Source: Pseudomonas serbica (GTDB taxonomy: Bacteria; Pseudomonadota; Gammaproteobacteria; Pseudomonadales; Pseudomonadaceae). Taken from it: a stretch of 64,000 bases of DNA. Position numbers and translations under genes: made by a program. The notes below the pieces were generated by a model, which ran no database searches, had not been told where the DNA came from, and saw only the letters and a program-made list of their open reading frames with translations. The first letter of the stretch is position 1; each line of letters starts with the position of its first letter. The stretch spans positions 62,001 to 126,000 of the forward strand of contig NZ_JAQIYM010000008.1 of NCBI RefSeq assembly GCF_028823535.1, given 5' to 3'. Below, one piece after another: positions 26,210 through 34,868 of the stretch.

Positions 26210-27622
26210 ATGAGTGCCAACGAAAACCTGAAGGCTGCCGATATTCGCGTGATCCTGGACAAGCAACGTGCCGCAAGCCTTGCCAGTGAGCCTTGGACGG
26301 CCGCACAACGCTGCGAACTGATCGACCGGGCCATCGGCCTGCTGGTCGATTACCAGGACGACATCATCGAAGCCCTGTCAGCGGACTTCGGTCATCGCAG
26401 CCGCGACTTTTCGCGCATGCTCGATGTACTGGGGCCATTGGCATCGTTGAAGTATACCAAGGCGAAAATTGCCGAATGGATGCAGCCAGACCAGAGGGCC
26501 ACCGACCGCGGCGAGGCGTGGGTGCAGTATCAGCCGCTGGGCGTGGTGGGCATTCTCACGGCCTGGAACTTTCCGGGGAACATGGTCTTCAACGGTCTGG
26601 CAGGGGCCCTGGCCGCGGGCAACCGGGTGATGATCAAGGTCTCGGAATACAACCCGCAAACCTCGGCGTTGCTGGCGCGGATCTTCCGTGAAGTCTATGC
26701 CGAAGACGAAGTGGCAATCATCACCGGTGGCCCGGACATCGGCCACGCCTTCAGCCAGCAACCGTTCGACCATCTGTTGTTCACCGGCGCCAGCAGCATC
26801 GGCAAGCACGTCATGCGCGCCGCCGCCGAGAACCTGGTGCCGGTCACCCTGGAGCTGGGCGGCAAGTCGCCGACCATCATTTCGCGCTCCGCCGACCTTA
26901 GAGTCGCGGTCACTAAAATCCTCACCGGCAAGCTGCACAACGCCGGGCAGATCTGCCTGGCGCCAGACTACGTGTTCGTGCCCGAGGAACAACAGGACGC
27001 CTTCGTCGAAACGGTCCGGGACGTGGTTGCCACGCTGTTCCCGACACTGCTCGAGAACCCGGACTACACCTCGGTGATCAACGCCCGTCACTTTGAACGT
27101 CTGCACGGTTACCTCAACGAGGCGCGTGACGCGGGTGTCGAGCTGATCGAACTGAACCCGGCCGGCGAGGATTTCAGTGGCCAGAAGCACCACAAGATGG
27201 TGCCGACCCTGCTGCGCAACCCCAGTGATGAACTGCAGATCATGCAGGACGAGATTTTCGGCCCGCTGTTGCCGTTCAAACCCTACAAATCATTCGCGGA
27301 AGTGATCAGCTACATCAATTCGCGTCCACGTCCGTTGGGCCTGTACTACTTCGGCGACGATGCCGGGGAAGAGTCCTTTGTACTCAATCGCACCACCTCT
27401 GGCGGGGTCACCCTCAATGACGTGCTGCGCCATGGCGGTGTCGAGACGCTGCCCTTCGGCGGTGTCGGTCACAGCGGCATGGGCTGCTACCACGGGATCG
27501 ACGGCTTCCGCACCTTCAGCCACGGCAAATCGGTACTGCGCGCTGTCGACGGGCCGGACGCGATGCGTCCTCCGTACAGCGAACAGGTCCGTCAGTTCGT
27601 CGGTTCGATGATCAAGCGCTAA
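26210..27622 (+). CDS. Coniferyl-aldehyde-dehydrogenase-like aldehyde dehydrogenase
   Basis: A 470-residue NAD(P)-dependent aldehyde dehydrogenase. Family motifs are GVVGILTAWNFPGN, LFTGASSIGKHVMRAAAENL, the active-site base VTLELGGKSP and the nucleophile region NAGQICLAPDYVFVP. The APDYV context and the short length are typical of the coniferyl aldehyde dehydrogenase (CalB) subgroup. It converts an aldehyde to the acid, here presumably the product of the downstream alcohol dehydrogenase, whose gene follows 70 bp later. I used ATG 26210; upstream in-frame sequence back to 25916 is antisense to the LAL gene. Confidence 0.92.
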   Translation: MSANENLKAADIRVILDKQRAASLASEPWTAAQRCELIDRAIGLLVDYQDDIIEALSADFGHRSRDFSRMLDVLGPLASLKYTKAKIAEWMQPDQRATDRGEAWVQYQPLGVVGILTAWNFPGNMVFNGLAGALAAGNRVMIKVSEYNPQTSALLARIFREVYAEDEVAIITGGPDIGHAFSQQPFDHLLFTGASSIGKHVMRAAAENLVPVTLELGGKSPTIISRSADLRVAVTKILTGKLHNAGQICLAPDYVFVPEEQQDAFVETVRDVVATLFPTLLENPDYTSVINARHFERLHGYLNEARDAGVELIELNPAGEDFSGQKHHKMVPTLLRNPSDELQIMQDEIFGPLLPFKPYKSFAEVISYINSRPRPLGLYYFGDDAGEESFVLNRTTSGGVTLNDVLRHGGVETLPFGGVGHSGMGCYHGIDGFRTFSHGKSVLRAVDGPDAMRPPYSEQVRQFVGSMIKR

Positions 27623-27692
27623 GACAACCCCCGGGATGGCGGATCCGTTCGCCATCGCCGGCCACATCCTGCTTAAAGAAGAGAATAAAAAT

Positions 27693-28778
27693 ATGAAAGC
27701 TGCCGTTCTGCATGCCCCCGGTACGCCACTGATCATCGAAGAAGTCGGCATTAGCAAGCCCGGCCCACGGGAAGTGCTGGTGCGCACCGTTGCGGTAGGG
27801 GTTTGTCACTCCGACCTGCACTTCGTCGATGGCGCTTATCCGTACCCGATGCCGGTGGTGCTCGGTCATGAAGCGTCCGGCATCGTCGAGCAAGTGGGCA
27901 GCGAGGTGCGCACGGTCAAGCCGGGCGATCACGTGGTGACCTGCCTGTCGGCCTATTGCGGCCACTGCGAGCATTGCGTCACCGGGCACCTGTCGTTGTG
28001 CGTGTCCCCGGACACCAAGCGCCGTGTCGATGAAGAGTCGCGCCTGACCTACGTACAAAAACCGATGACCCAGTTCATCAACCTGTCGGCCTATGCCGAG
28101 CAGATGCTGGTGCACGAGAACGCCTTGGTGGCCATTCGCCGCGACATGCCGCTCGACCGCGCCGCATTGCTCGGTTGCGCGGTCACCACCGGTACCGGTG
28201 CGGTGTTCAACACGGCCAAGGTGCGCCCGGGCGAGACGGTGGCGGTGATCGGTTGCGGCGGTATCGGCCTGTCCACCATCAATGGCGCGGCACTGGCCGG
28301 TGCCGGGCGAATCATCGCCATCGACATGCTCGACTCGAAACTGGAGTTGGCCAAACAGTTTGGCGCCACCGATGTGGTCAACGCCAAGGACGGCAGCGCC
28401 GTTGCGCAGGTGCTGGAGTTGACCCGAGGCGGTGTGCATCACGCCTTCGAGTGCATCGGCCTCAAGCAAACTGCCGAGCAGGCGTTCGGCATGCTGGCTC
28501 GCGGCGGCACCGCGACGATCATCGGCATGATCAAACCCGGCGTGAAATTGGAACTGGACCCCATGGCCATTTTGCACGAGCGCCGCATCCAGGGGTCGTT
28601 CATGGGCTCCAACCGCTTCCCGGTGGACCTGCCACGCCTGACCGACTTCTACATGCAGGGCCGGCTCAAGCTCGATGAAATGATCTCGCAGCGCATCAAG
28701 CTTGAGCAGATCAACGAGGCCTTCGACGAGTTGCGCCGTGGCGAGCTGGCGCGCTCGGTCATCGTCTTCGATCAATGA
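27693..28778 (+). CDS. Zinc-dependent alcohol dehydrogenase (class III-like MDR)
   Basis: A 361-residue medium-chain dehydrogenase. It has catalytic zinc ligands in VGVCHSDLHF and GHEASGIVEQVG, four structural-zinc cysteines in CLSAYCGHCEHCVTGHLSLC, and an NAD-binding VIGCGGIGLSTINGAALAGA. It oxidises primary or secondary alcohols and pairs naturally with the upstream aldehyde dehydrogenase. I used ATG 27693 with an AAGAAGAG site just upstream. A strong hairpin (28786-28818) separates it from the next dehydrogenase pair. Confidence 0.92.
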   Translation: MKAAVLHAPGTPLIIEEVGISKPGPREVLVRTVAVGVCHSDLHFVDGAYPYPMPVVLGHEASGIVEQVGSEVRTVKPGDHVVTCLSAYCGHCEHCVTGHLSLCVSPDTKRRVDEESRLTYVQKPMTQFINLSAYAEQMLVHENALVAIRRDMPLDRAALLGCAVTTGTGAVFNTAKVRPGETVAVIGCGGIGLSTINGAALAGAGRIIAIDMLDSKLELAKQFGATDVVNAKDGSAVAQVLELTRGGVHHAFECIGLKQTAEQAFGMLARGGTATIIGMIKPGVKLELDPMAILHERRIQGSFMGSNRFPVDLPRLTDFYMQGRLKLDEMISQRIKLEQINEAFDELRRGELARSVIVFDQ

Positions 28779-28785
28779 CGCTGCG

Positions 28786-28818
28786 CTGCCGTCGCCAGGT
28801 TGCCCTGTGCGACGGCAG
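28786..28818 (+). other. Intra-operon hairpin after the alcohol dehydrogenase
   Basis: Perfect 10-bp arms (CTGCCGTCGC and complement) around a 13-base loop, 8 bp past the stop. No T-run. It may be a partial terminator or mRNA-stabilising element inside the operon. Confidence 0.45.
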
Positions 28819-28882
28819 GCCCCACTCGGTCATCGACTAACAAGACCAGCCACAGGCTGGCGACTCATCATTGAGGTATCAG

Positions 28883-30079
28883 ATGGACATTCATTTCAGC
28901 GCCGAGGAAGTGGCGTTCCGCGAGCAAGTGCGCGGGTTTCTCGAGGCCAACCTGCCGCAAGACATCGCGGACAGGATCAACCAGGGCAAGTCGGTGTGCA
29001 AAGCCGACCAGGTGCTGTGGATGCGCACCCTCAATGACCAGGGCTGGCTGGCGGCGAGCTGGCCGGTGGAGCAGGGTGGCACGGGCTGGACCGCCGTGCA
29101 GAAGCATATTTTCGATGAAGAATGTTCGGTGGCCGGTGCGCCCCGAATCGTGCCGTTCGGCATCAACATGGTCGGCCCGGTGATCATCAAGTTCGGCACC
29201 GAAGAACAAAAGGCCCATTACCTGCCGCGCATCCTCGATTGCGAGGACTGGTGGTGCCAGGGCTACTCCGAGCCGGGCGCCGGCTCCGACCTGGCCAGCC
29301 TGCGCACCCGCGCGGTGCGGGACGGCGACGACTACGTGGTCAACGGCCAGAAGACCTGGACCTCCACCGGGCACATGGCCGACTGGATGTTCTGCCTGGT
29401 GCGCACCGACCCCGAGGCGCAACAGCAACGGGGCATTTCCTTCCTGCTGATCGACATGAAGAGCCCCGGCATCACGGTGCGGCCGATCATCACCCTCGAT
29501 GGCGGCCATTACGTCAACGAAGTGTTCCTCGACAACGTGCGGGTACCGGTGAAGAACCTGGTCGGCCGCGAGAACGAGGGCTGGACTTGTGCCAAGTACC
29601 TGCTGACCCATGAGCGCACGACCATCGCCGGGATCGGCATCGCCAAGGCCATGTTGTCGCGGCTCAAAGCGGTGGCTAAGGCGGAGCGTCGCAACGGCAA
29701 GCCCCTGATCGAAGATCCGCACTTTCGGGCACAGATCGCCGACGTGGAAATCCAGTTGATGGCCATCGGCATGAGCAACCTGCGCATCCTCGCTGCGGCC
29801 CAGGAGGGCGGTGTTCCCGGTTCGGAAAGCTCGATCCTGAAAATCAAGGGCACCGAGATTCGCCAGGCGATTACCTACCTGCTGACCAAAGCCATGGGAG
29901 CCTACGCCAACCCGTTCCTCAAGGACGAGTTGGGCTACGACCATGAGGGCGAACTGCTGCACAGCGAGTTCAGCAATAGCTCCACCTGCCAGTACCTGGA
30001 CATGCGCAAAGCTTCGGTCTACGGCGGTTCCACTGAAATCCAGAAGAACATCATCGCCAAGATGATTCTCGAACTCTAA
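28883..30079 (+). CDS. Acyl-CoA dehydrogenase, alpha-type subunit (second pair)
   Basis: A 398-residue acyl-CoA dehydrogenase with QGYSEPGAGSDLASLRTRAV, NGQKTWTSTGHMADWMFCLVRT and a C-terminal SVYGGSTEIQKNIIAKMIL. The TWTSTGH wording and R/K-rich insertions are typical of the alpha chains of heterotetrameric acyl-CoA dehydrogenases used in sterol side-chain and related catabolism. The partner gene begins 10 bp downstream. I used ATG 28883 (GAGG upstream). It acts in the cytoplasm with ETF. Confidence 0.9.
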   Translation: MDIHFSAEEVAFREQVRGFLEANLPQDIADRINQGKSVCKADQVLWMRTLNDQGWLAASWPVEQGGTGWTAVQKHIFDEECSVAGAPRIVPFGINMVGPVIIKFGTEEQKAHYLPRILDCEDWWCQGYSEPGAGSDLASLRTRAVRDGDDYVVNGQKTWTSTGHMADWMFCLVRTDPEAQQQRGISFLLIDMKSPGITVRPIITLDGGHYVNEVFLDNVRVPVKNLVGRENEGWTCAKYLLTHERTTIAGIGIAKAMLSRLKAVAKAERRNGKPLIEDPHFRAQIADVEIQLMAIGMSNLRILAAAQEGGVPGSESSILKIKGTEIRQAITYLLTKAMGAYANPFLKDELGYDHEGELLHSEFSNSSTCQYLDMRKASVYGGSTEIQKNIIAKMILEL

Positions 30080-30089
30080 GGGGCAGACC

Positions 30090-31232
30090 ATGGACTTCAA
30101 ACTTTCCGAAGAGCAGCAAATGCTGCAAGACACCGCCGCGCGCCTGGTACGCGACACCTACACGTTCGAGCAGCGCGAGCAGTTTCGCGAGAGCGCCAAG
30201 GGGTTTAGCGCCGAGTTCTGGCAGCAGATGGGCGAACTGGGGTTGACGTCGGTGCCGTTTGCCGAGGAGGTCGGCGGTTTCGGTGGCAATGGCGTGGATG
30301 TGATGCTGGTGGCCCAGGAACTCGGTCGCGGCCTGTGCCTGGAGCCCTGGCTGCATTCGGTAATTTTTGCGGGTGGCCTGATCGATCAACTGGGCAGCCC
30401 GGCGCAAAAGAACGAACTGCTGCCGTCGGTGGCCAGCGCCGAGTTGCAACTGGCGGTGGCCGTCGAAGAGCCGCAGAGCCACTACCAGTTGCACGATGTA
30501 CAGACCCGCGCCGTAGCGGTCACCGGTGGCTGGTCCCTCACGGGGCGCAAGTCGGTGGTGGTGGGCGGGCAGAGTGCCGGTTTGATTCTGGTCTCGGCGC
30601 GGCTGTCCGGGGATGTACGTGACGAGGCGGGCATCAGCCTGTTCCTGGTCGATCCGTCTAGCGCGGGCGTGAGTGTGCGCGAATACCCGAGCATGGACGG
30701 CCGCCGGGCGTGCGACCTGTTCCTGGACAACGTGTTCGTCAGCAGCGCCGCTGTACTGGGCGAGCACGCAAAGGCCCTGGATGCGTTGCGTTATCAGCAG
30801 GGCCGCGCCATCGCCGCGCAGTGCGCCGAAGCCGTCGGCAGCCTGCAGGCGACCTGCGCGCTGACCCTGGATTACCTCAAGACCCGCAAGCAATTTGGCC
30901 AGGTCATCGGCAAATTCCAGGCCCTGCAGCACCGCATGGTCGACATGTACATCGAACTCGACCAGGCGACTTCCATGACCCTGCTCGCCGCCTGCGTGGC
31001 CGATGAGCCGGACAGCGCAGAACGCAGCCGCACCCTGGCCGCCGCCAAGTACACCGTCTGCCGCGCCGCGCGTTTCGTCGCCGACCAGGGTATCCAGTTG
31101 CACGGCGGTATCGGCCTGACGTGGGAATACGTGCTGTCGCACCATGCCAAACACTTGCTGATGATCGCCCGCCAGTTCGGTGACGACGACCATCACCTGC
31201 AGGCCTACAGCGCACTCATGCAGGACGCCTAG
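30090..31232 (+). CDS. Acyl-CoA dehydrogenase, beta-type subunit (second pair)
   Basis: A 380-residue partner homologue. It starts MDFKLSEEQQMLQDTAARLVRD and ends with LHGGIGLTWEYVLSHHAKHL then MIARQFGDDDHHLQ, so the YGGxxEI segment with catalytic Glu is missing, as in the 19507-20628 protein. ATP-free flavoenzyme; it probably contributes half of each active site in an alpha2beta2 complex with the preceding gene product. Two such pairs in one cluster imply at least two dehydrogenation steps on bulky or branched acyl chains. Confidence 0.87.
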   Translation: MDFKLSEEQQMLQDTAARLVRDTYTFEQREQFRESAKGFSAEFWQQMGELGLTSVPFAEEVGGFGGNGVDVMLVAQELGRGLCLEPWLHSVIFAGGLIDQLGSPAQKNELLPSVASAELQLAVAVEEPQSHYQLHDVQTRAVAVTGGWSLTGRKSVVVGGQSAGLILVSARLSGDVRDEAGISLFLVDPSSAGVSVREYPSMDGRRACDLFLDNVFVSSAAVLGEHAKALDALRYQQGRAIAAQCAEAVGSLQATCALTLDYLKTRKQFGQVIGKFQALQHRMVDMYIELDQATSMTLLAACVADEPDSAERSRTLAAAKYTVCRAARFVADQGIQLHGGIGLTWEYVLSHHAKHLLMIARQFGDDDHHLQAYSALMQDA

Positions 31233-31301
31233 ACCCGACGCTGCGCGCCTGTTTTTGCGCCAGGCGCGTTCGAACCAGACAATAAGAACAAGGAGCAAGA
31301 C

Positions 31302-32879
31302 ATGATGACAAAATCATGCCGATGGCTACGCCAGCGGCTGCGCGACCTGAGCGTCGCGAGCACGTTGCTGGCCGTAGCGGTCTGCAGTTCTGCCGCCGAC
31401 AAACCGAACGTGCTGGTCATCTTTGGCGATGACATCGGCATCTTCAATATCAGTGCCTACAACCAGGGCATGATGGGCTATGAAACGCCTAGCATCGACC
31501 GCATCGCCAAGGAAGGCGTGCTGTTTACCCATGCTTATGGCGAACAGTCCTGCACCGCAGGTCGCGCAGCTTTTGCCCTGGGCGAACACCCGTTCCGTAC
31601 CGGTCTGTTGACCATCGGCATGCCCGGCTCCGAACACGGCATTCCCGATTGGGCGCCGACCATCGGTGACGCGATGAAGCAACAGGGCTACACCACCGGC
31701 CAGTTCGGCAAGAACCACCTGGGCGATCGGGACAAACACCTGCCGACCAACCATGGCTTCGACGAGTTCTTCGGCAACCTGTACCACATGAACGCCGAGG
31801 AAGAGCCGGAGACCTACTACTACCCCAAGGACCCGGCGTTCAGGAAACAATACGGTCCGCGCGGTGTGATCCATTCCTATGCCGACGGCAGGATCGAAGA
31901 CACCGGTCCGCTGACCCGCAAACGCATGGAAACCATCGATGACGAGCTGGTGCAGGCCACCAACAACTTCATCGACAAGGCGCACAAGGCCGACAAGCCG
32001 TTCTTCGCCTGGTTCAACGCCACCCGCATGCACATCTGGACCCACCTGAAAAAAGAGTCCGAAGGCAAGACCGGCGTCGGCCTGTACCCCGATGGCATGG
32101 TCGAGCATGACGGGCAGGTTGGCCAGTTGCTCAAGAAGCTCGATGACCTGGGCATTGCTGACAACACCATCGTGATCTACACCACCGACAACGGCGCGGA
32201 GAAATTCAGCTGGCCCGATGGCGGCACCTCACCGTTCGCTGGGGAGAAGGGCACCTCAAATGAAGGCGGGCACCGTGTGCCGTTGCTGGTCAAGTGGCCG
32301 AAGGTACTCAAGCCCGGTACCCATATGAACAACCTGATTGCCCATAACGACTGGATGCCGACCCTGGCCGCGGCGGCGGGCGCACCGAACCTGGTAGCGG
32401 ATCTGGCCAAGGGTACGCAGCTCAACGGCAAGCAGTTCCGTGTGCATCTGGATGGCTATGACTTCCTGCCGTTCTTCAAGGGCGAGGTCAAGGACAGCCC
32501 GCGCGAGGAATATTTCTACTTCAGCATGGGCGGCGACCTGGATGCGATCCGTTGGCGCGAGTGGCGGTTGGCGTTCGCGCAAATGACCGGGGATTTCGCC
32601 AGCGCTTCGCGCAAGGTCACCAACGTGCCGGTGTTGACCAACCTGCTGGCCGACCCGTTCCAGACCGCGCGCAAGGAATCGCCAATGGCCAAGCGCTGGG
32701 CGGCGGACCAGGCGTGGTTGCTGGTGCCGATCCAGGTCAAGGTCAAGGCCTTCATGGCAACGCTGGGCCAGTACCCGTTCCAGGAAGGCGTCAGTCTGAA
32801 CCCCGGCAATATCAACTACCAGAGCCTGGCCGTGAAGAAAGCGCTGATGGGGCTGCACAAGCCTGCGACTGCGAACTGA
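31302..32879 (+). CDS. Periplasmic arylsulfatase-type sulfatase
   Basis: A 525-residue sulfatase. An N-terminal export signal (RDLSVASTLLAVAVCSSA) precedes KPNVLVIFGDDIG, the metal-binding Asp pair. The formylglycine motif is SCTAGRAAF, with Cys84 as the residue to be converted. Later come FGKNHLGDRDKHLPTNHGFDEF and YTTDNGAEKFSWPDGG, the other metal and sulfate contacts. It would release sulfate from an ester outside the cytoplasm. It sits between two catabolic operons, so a sulfated alcohol may be the native substrate of the island. No formylglycine-generating enzyme is encoded nearby. RBS AAGGAG precedes ATG 31302. Confidence 0.9.
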   Translation: MMTKSCRWLRQRLRDLSVASTLLAVAVCSSAADKPNVLVIFGDDIGIFNISAYNQGMMGYETPSIDRIAKEGVLFTHAYGEQSCTAGRAAFALGEHPFRTGLLTIGMPGSEHGIPDWAPTIGDAMKQQGYTTGQFGKNHLGDRDKHLPTNHGFDEFFGNLYHMNAEEEPETYYYPKDPAFRKQYGPRGVIHSYADGRIEDTGPLTRKRMETIDDELVQATNNFIDKAHKADKPFFAWFNATRMHIWTHLKKESEGKTGVGLYPDGMVEHDGQVGQLLKKLDDLGIADNTIVIYTTDNGAEKFSWPDGGTSPFAGEKGTSNEGGHRVPLLVKWPKVLKPGTHMNNLIAHNDWMPTLAAAAGAPNLVADLAKGTQLNGKQFRVHLDGYDFLPFFKGEVKDSPREEYFYFSMGGDLDAIRWREWRLAFAQMTGDFASASRKVTNVPVLTNLLADPFQTARKESPMAKRWAADQAWLLVPIQVKVKAFMATLGQYPFQEGVSLNPGNINYQSLAVKKALMGLHKPATAN

Positions 32880-32970
32880 TCGCCACTACCCACTGCGGGG
32901 GGCGACCTGCTTTGCGATGGCCGTTGATGATAACGCGTGCTTGCTGATTCAACGCGTCGTTCTCAGGCTC

Positions 32971-32994
32971 TTCGCGAGCAAGCTCGCTCCTACA
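32971..32994 (-). repeat. REP element (single)
   Basis: TTCGCGAGCAAGCTCGCTCC core, the reverse orientation of the GGAGCGAGCTTGCTCGCGAA Pseudomonas REP. It lies between the sulfatase and etfB. Confidence 0.8.
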
Positions 32995-33026
32995 CAAAAA
33001 GCTATTCATTTTTTTGGAGTTATCTG

Positions 33027-33776
33027 ATGAAAGTCCTCGTAGCCGTCAAGCGCGTGGTCGATTTCAACGTCAAGGTTCGCGTCAAGGCGGACCAGTCCGG
33101 CATTGACCTGGCCAACGTCAAAATGGCCCTCAACCCCTTCTGCGAAATTGCCGTGGAACAAGCCGTACGCCTGAAAGAGCAGGGCATTGCCACTGACGTC
33201 CTGGTGGTCAGTGTCGGTCCGGTTGCCGCGCAGGAACAGTTGCGCACGGCGCTGGCACTGGGTGCCGACCGCGCCATCCTGATCGAGAGCAATGACGAGC
33301 TGAGTTCACTGCCGGTAGCCAAGCTGCTCAAGGCCGTGGTCGATCAGGAGCAGCCGCAACTGGTGATCCTCGGCAAGCAAGCGATCGACAGCGATAACAA
33401 CCAGACCGGGCAGATGCTCGCCGCACTCACTGGTTTCGCCCAGGGCACCTTCGCCTCGAACGTCGAGATCGCCGGCGACCAGGTGATCGTGGCCCGGGAA
33501 GTCGACAGCGGAATGCAAACCGTCGCGCTGAAGCTGCCGGCCATCGTCACCACCGACCTGCGCTTGAACGAGCCGCGCTACGCCTCTTTGCCGAACATCA
33601 TGAAGGCCAAGAAAAAGCCGCTTGAAACCTTGACCCCCGATGCCCTGGGCGTTTCCACGGCTTCCACCAACCGGACCGTGAACGTCCAGGCGCCTGCCAC
33701 GCGCAGCGCCGGTATCAAGGTCAAGTCGGTGGCTGAACTGGTCGAAAAACTGAAAAACGAAGCGAAGGTGATCTAA
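33027..33776 (+). CDS. etfB: Electron transfer flavoprotein beta subunit
   Basis: A 249-residue ETF beta. It shows [20 protein letters not shown], the [19 protein letters not shown] segment, [19 protein letters not shown] (AMP-binding region) and the family signature [20 protein letters not shown]. It takes electrons from the acyl-CoA dehydrogenases and delivers them to ETF-quinone oxidoreductase. The location inside the catabolic island suggests a dedicated copy. Its stop overlaps the etfA start (TAATG). A good TTGGAG site precedes ATG 33027. Confidence 0.95.
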   Translation: MKVLVAVKRVVDFNVKVRVKADQSGIDLANVKMALNPFCEIAVEQAVRLKEQGIATDVLVVSVGPVAAQEQLRTALALGADRAILIESNDELSSLPVAKLLKAVVDQEQPQLVILGKQAIDSDNNQTGQMLAALTGFAQGTFASNVEIAGDQVIVAREVDSGMQTVALKLPAIVTTDLRLNEPRYASLPNIMKAKKKPLETLTPDALGVSTASTNRTVNVQAPATRSAGIKVKSVAELVEKLKNEAKVI

Positions 33777-34717
33777 TGGCAATCCTGGTAATCGCTGAGC
33801 ACGACAACAACACCATCGCCCCGGCCACGCTTAACACAGTGGCGGCTGCCGTAAAAATCGGCGGCGACATCCATGTGCTGGTAGCAGGGCAGGGCATTGG
33901 CGCCCTGGCTGAAAGCGCGGCAAAAATCGCAGGTGTCGCCAAAGTGCTGCTGGCCGACAACCCGGCCTACGCCCATCAACTGCCGGAAAACATCGCCCCG
34001 CTGGTGGTCAGCCAGGTGATCGAGCAACACACCATCTACAGTCACGTCCTGGCGCCTGCGACCTCAAACGGCAAAAACATCCTGCCTCGCGTAGCGGCTG
34101 CACTGGACGTCGACCAGATCTCCGAGATCATCGCGGTGCAAGGCGCCGACACCTTCAAGCGCCCGATCTACGCTGGTAACGCCATCGCCACCGTGCAATC
34201 GAGTGCCGTGGTCAAGGTGATCACGGTACGTGCCACTGGTTTCGACCCAGTCGCCGCCGACGGCGGATGCGCTGCCATTGAAGCCATTGCCACAGTCCAC
34301 GATGCCGGCATTTCCCGCTTCGTCAGCGAGGAGCTGGCTGTATCTGATCGTCCGGAGCTGACCGCGGCGAAGATCGTTGTGTCCGGCGGGCGTGGCATGC
34401 AAAGCGGCGACAACTTCCAATACCTGTACAGCCTCGCCGACAAACTCGGCGCCGGGGTTGGGGCTTCCCGTGCAGCGGTCGATGCAGGTTTCGTGCCCAA
34501 CGAAATGCAGGTCGGCCAGACCGGCAAGATTGTCGCGCCGCAGTTGTACATTGCGGTCGGCATCAGCGGGGCGATCCAGCATCTGGCCGGTATGAAAGAC
34601 TCGAAAGTCATCGTCGCCATCAACAAGGACGAAGAGGCCCCGATCTTCCAGGTGGCGGACTACGGCCTGGTGGCGGACCTGTTCGAAGCAGTCCCGCAAC
34701 TCGAACAAGCCCTCTAA
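33776..34717 (+). CDS. etfA: Electron transfer flavoprotein alpha subunit
   Basis: A 313-residue ETF alpha with the FAD-binding C-terminal domain: [74 protein letters not shown] and [20 protein letters not shown]. It forms the heterodimer with EtfB and is translationally coupled to it by one overlapping base. The ETF-quinone oxidoreductase gene is not in the window. Confidence 0.95.
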   Translation: MAILVIAEHDNNTIAPATLNTVAAAVKIGGDIHVLVAGQGIGALAESAAKIAGVAKVLLADNPAYAHQLPENIAPLVVSQVIEQHTIYSHVLAPATSNGKNILPRVAAALDVDQISEIIAVQGADTFKRPIYAGNAIATVQSSAVVKVITVRATGFDPVAADGGCAAIEAIATVHDAGISRFVSEELAVSDRPELTAAKIVVSGGRGMQSGDNFQYLYSLADKLGAGVGASRAAVDAGFVPNEMQVGQTGKIVAPQLYIAVGISGAIQHLAGMKDSKVIVAINKDEEAPIFQVADYGLVADLFEAVPQLEQAL

Positions 34718-34733
34718 AAAACACCGCCGTCAC

Positions 34734-34832
34734 TGTAGGAGCGAGCTTGCTCGCGAAGGATCAGATACGCCGCATTCTTCCTGAATGCACGCGTCATCGT
34801 TGACGTCCATCGCGAGCAGGCTCGCTCCCACA
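34734..34832. repeat. REP pair in inverted orientation
   Basis: TGTAGGAGCGAGCTTGCTCG at 34734 and its inverted counterpart TCGCGAGCAGGCTCGCTCCC at 34810-34832, forming a REP-doublet (REPIN-like) between etfA and the MFS gene. Confidence 0.8.
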
Positions 34833-34868
34833 GGGAGAGGTGGTTTTACCCATGGAAAGGAGCGCCAC

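Noticed and set aside
28868..30157. 429-codon minus-strand open frame opposite an acyl-CoA dehydrogenase
   Set aside because: It is antisense to a protein with complete dehydrogenase motifs and has His/Gly/Val-rich shadow composition.
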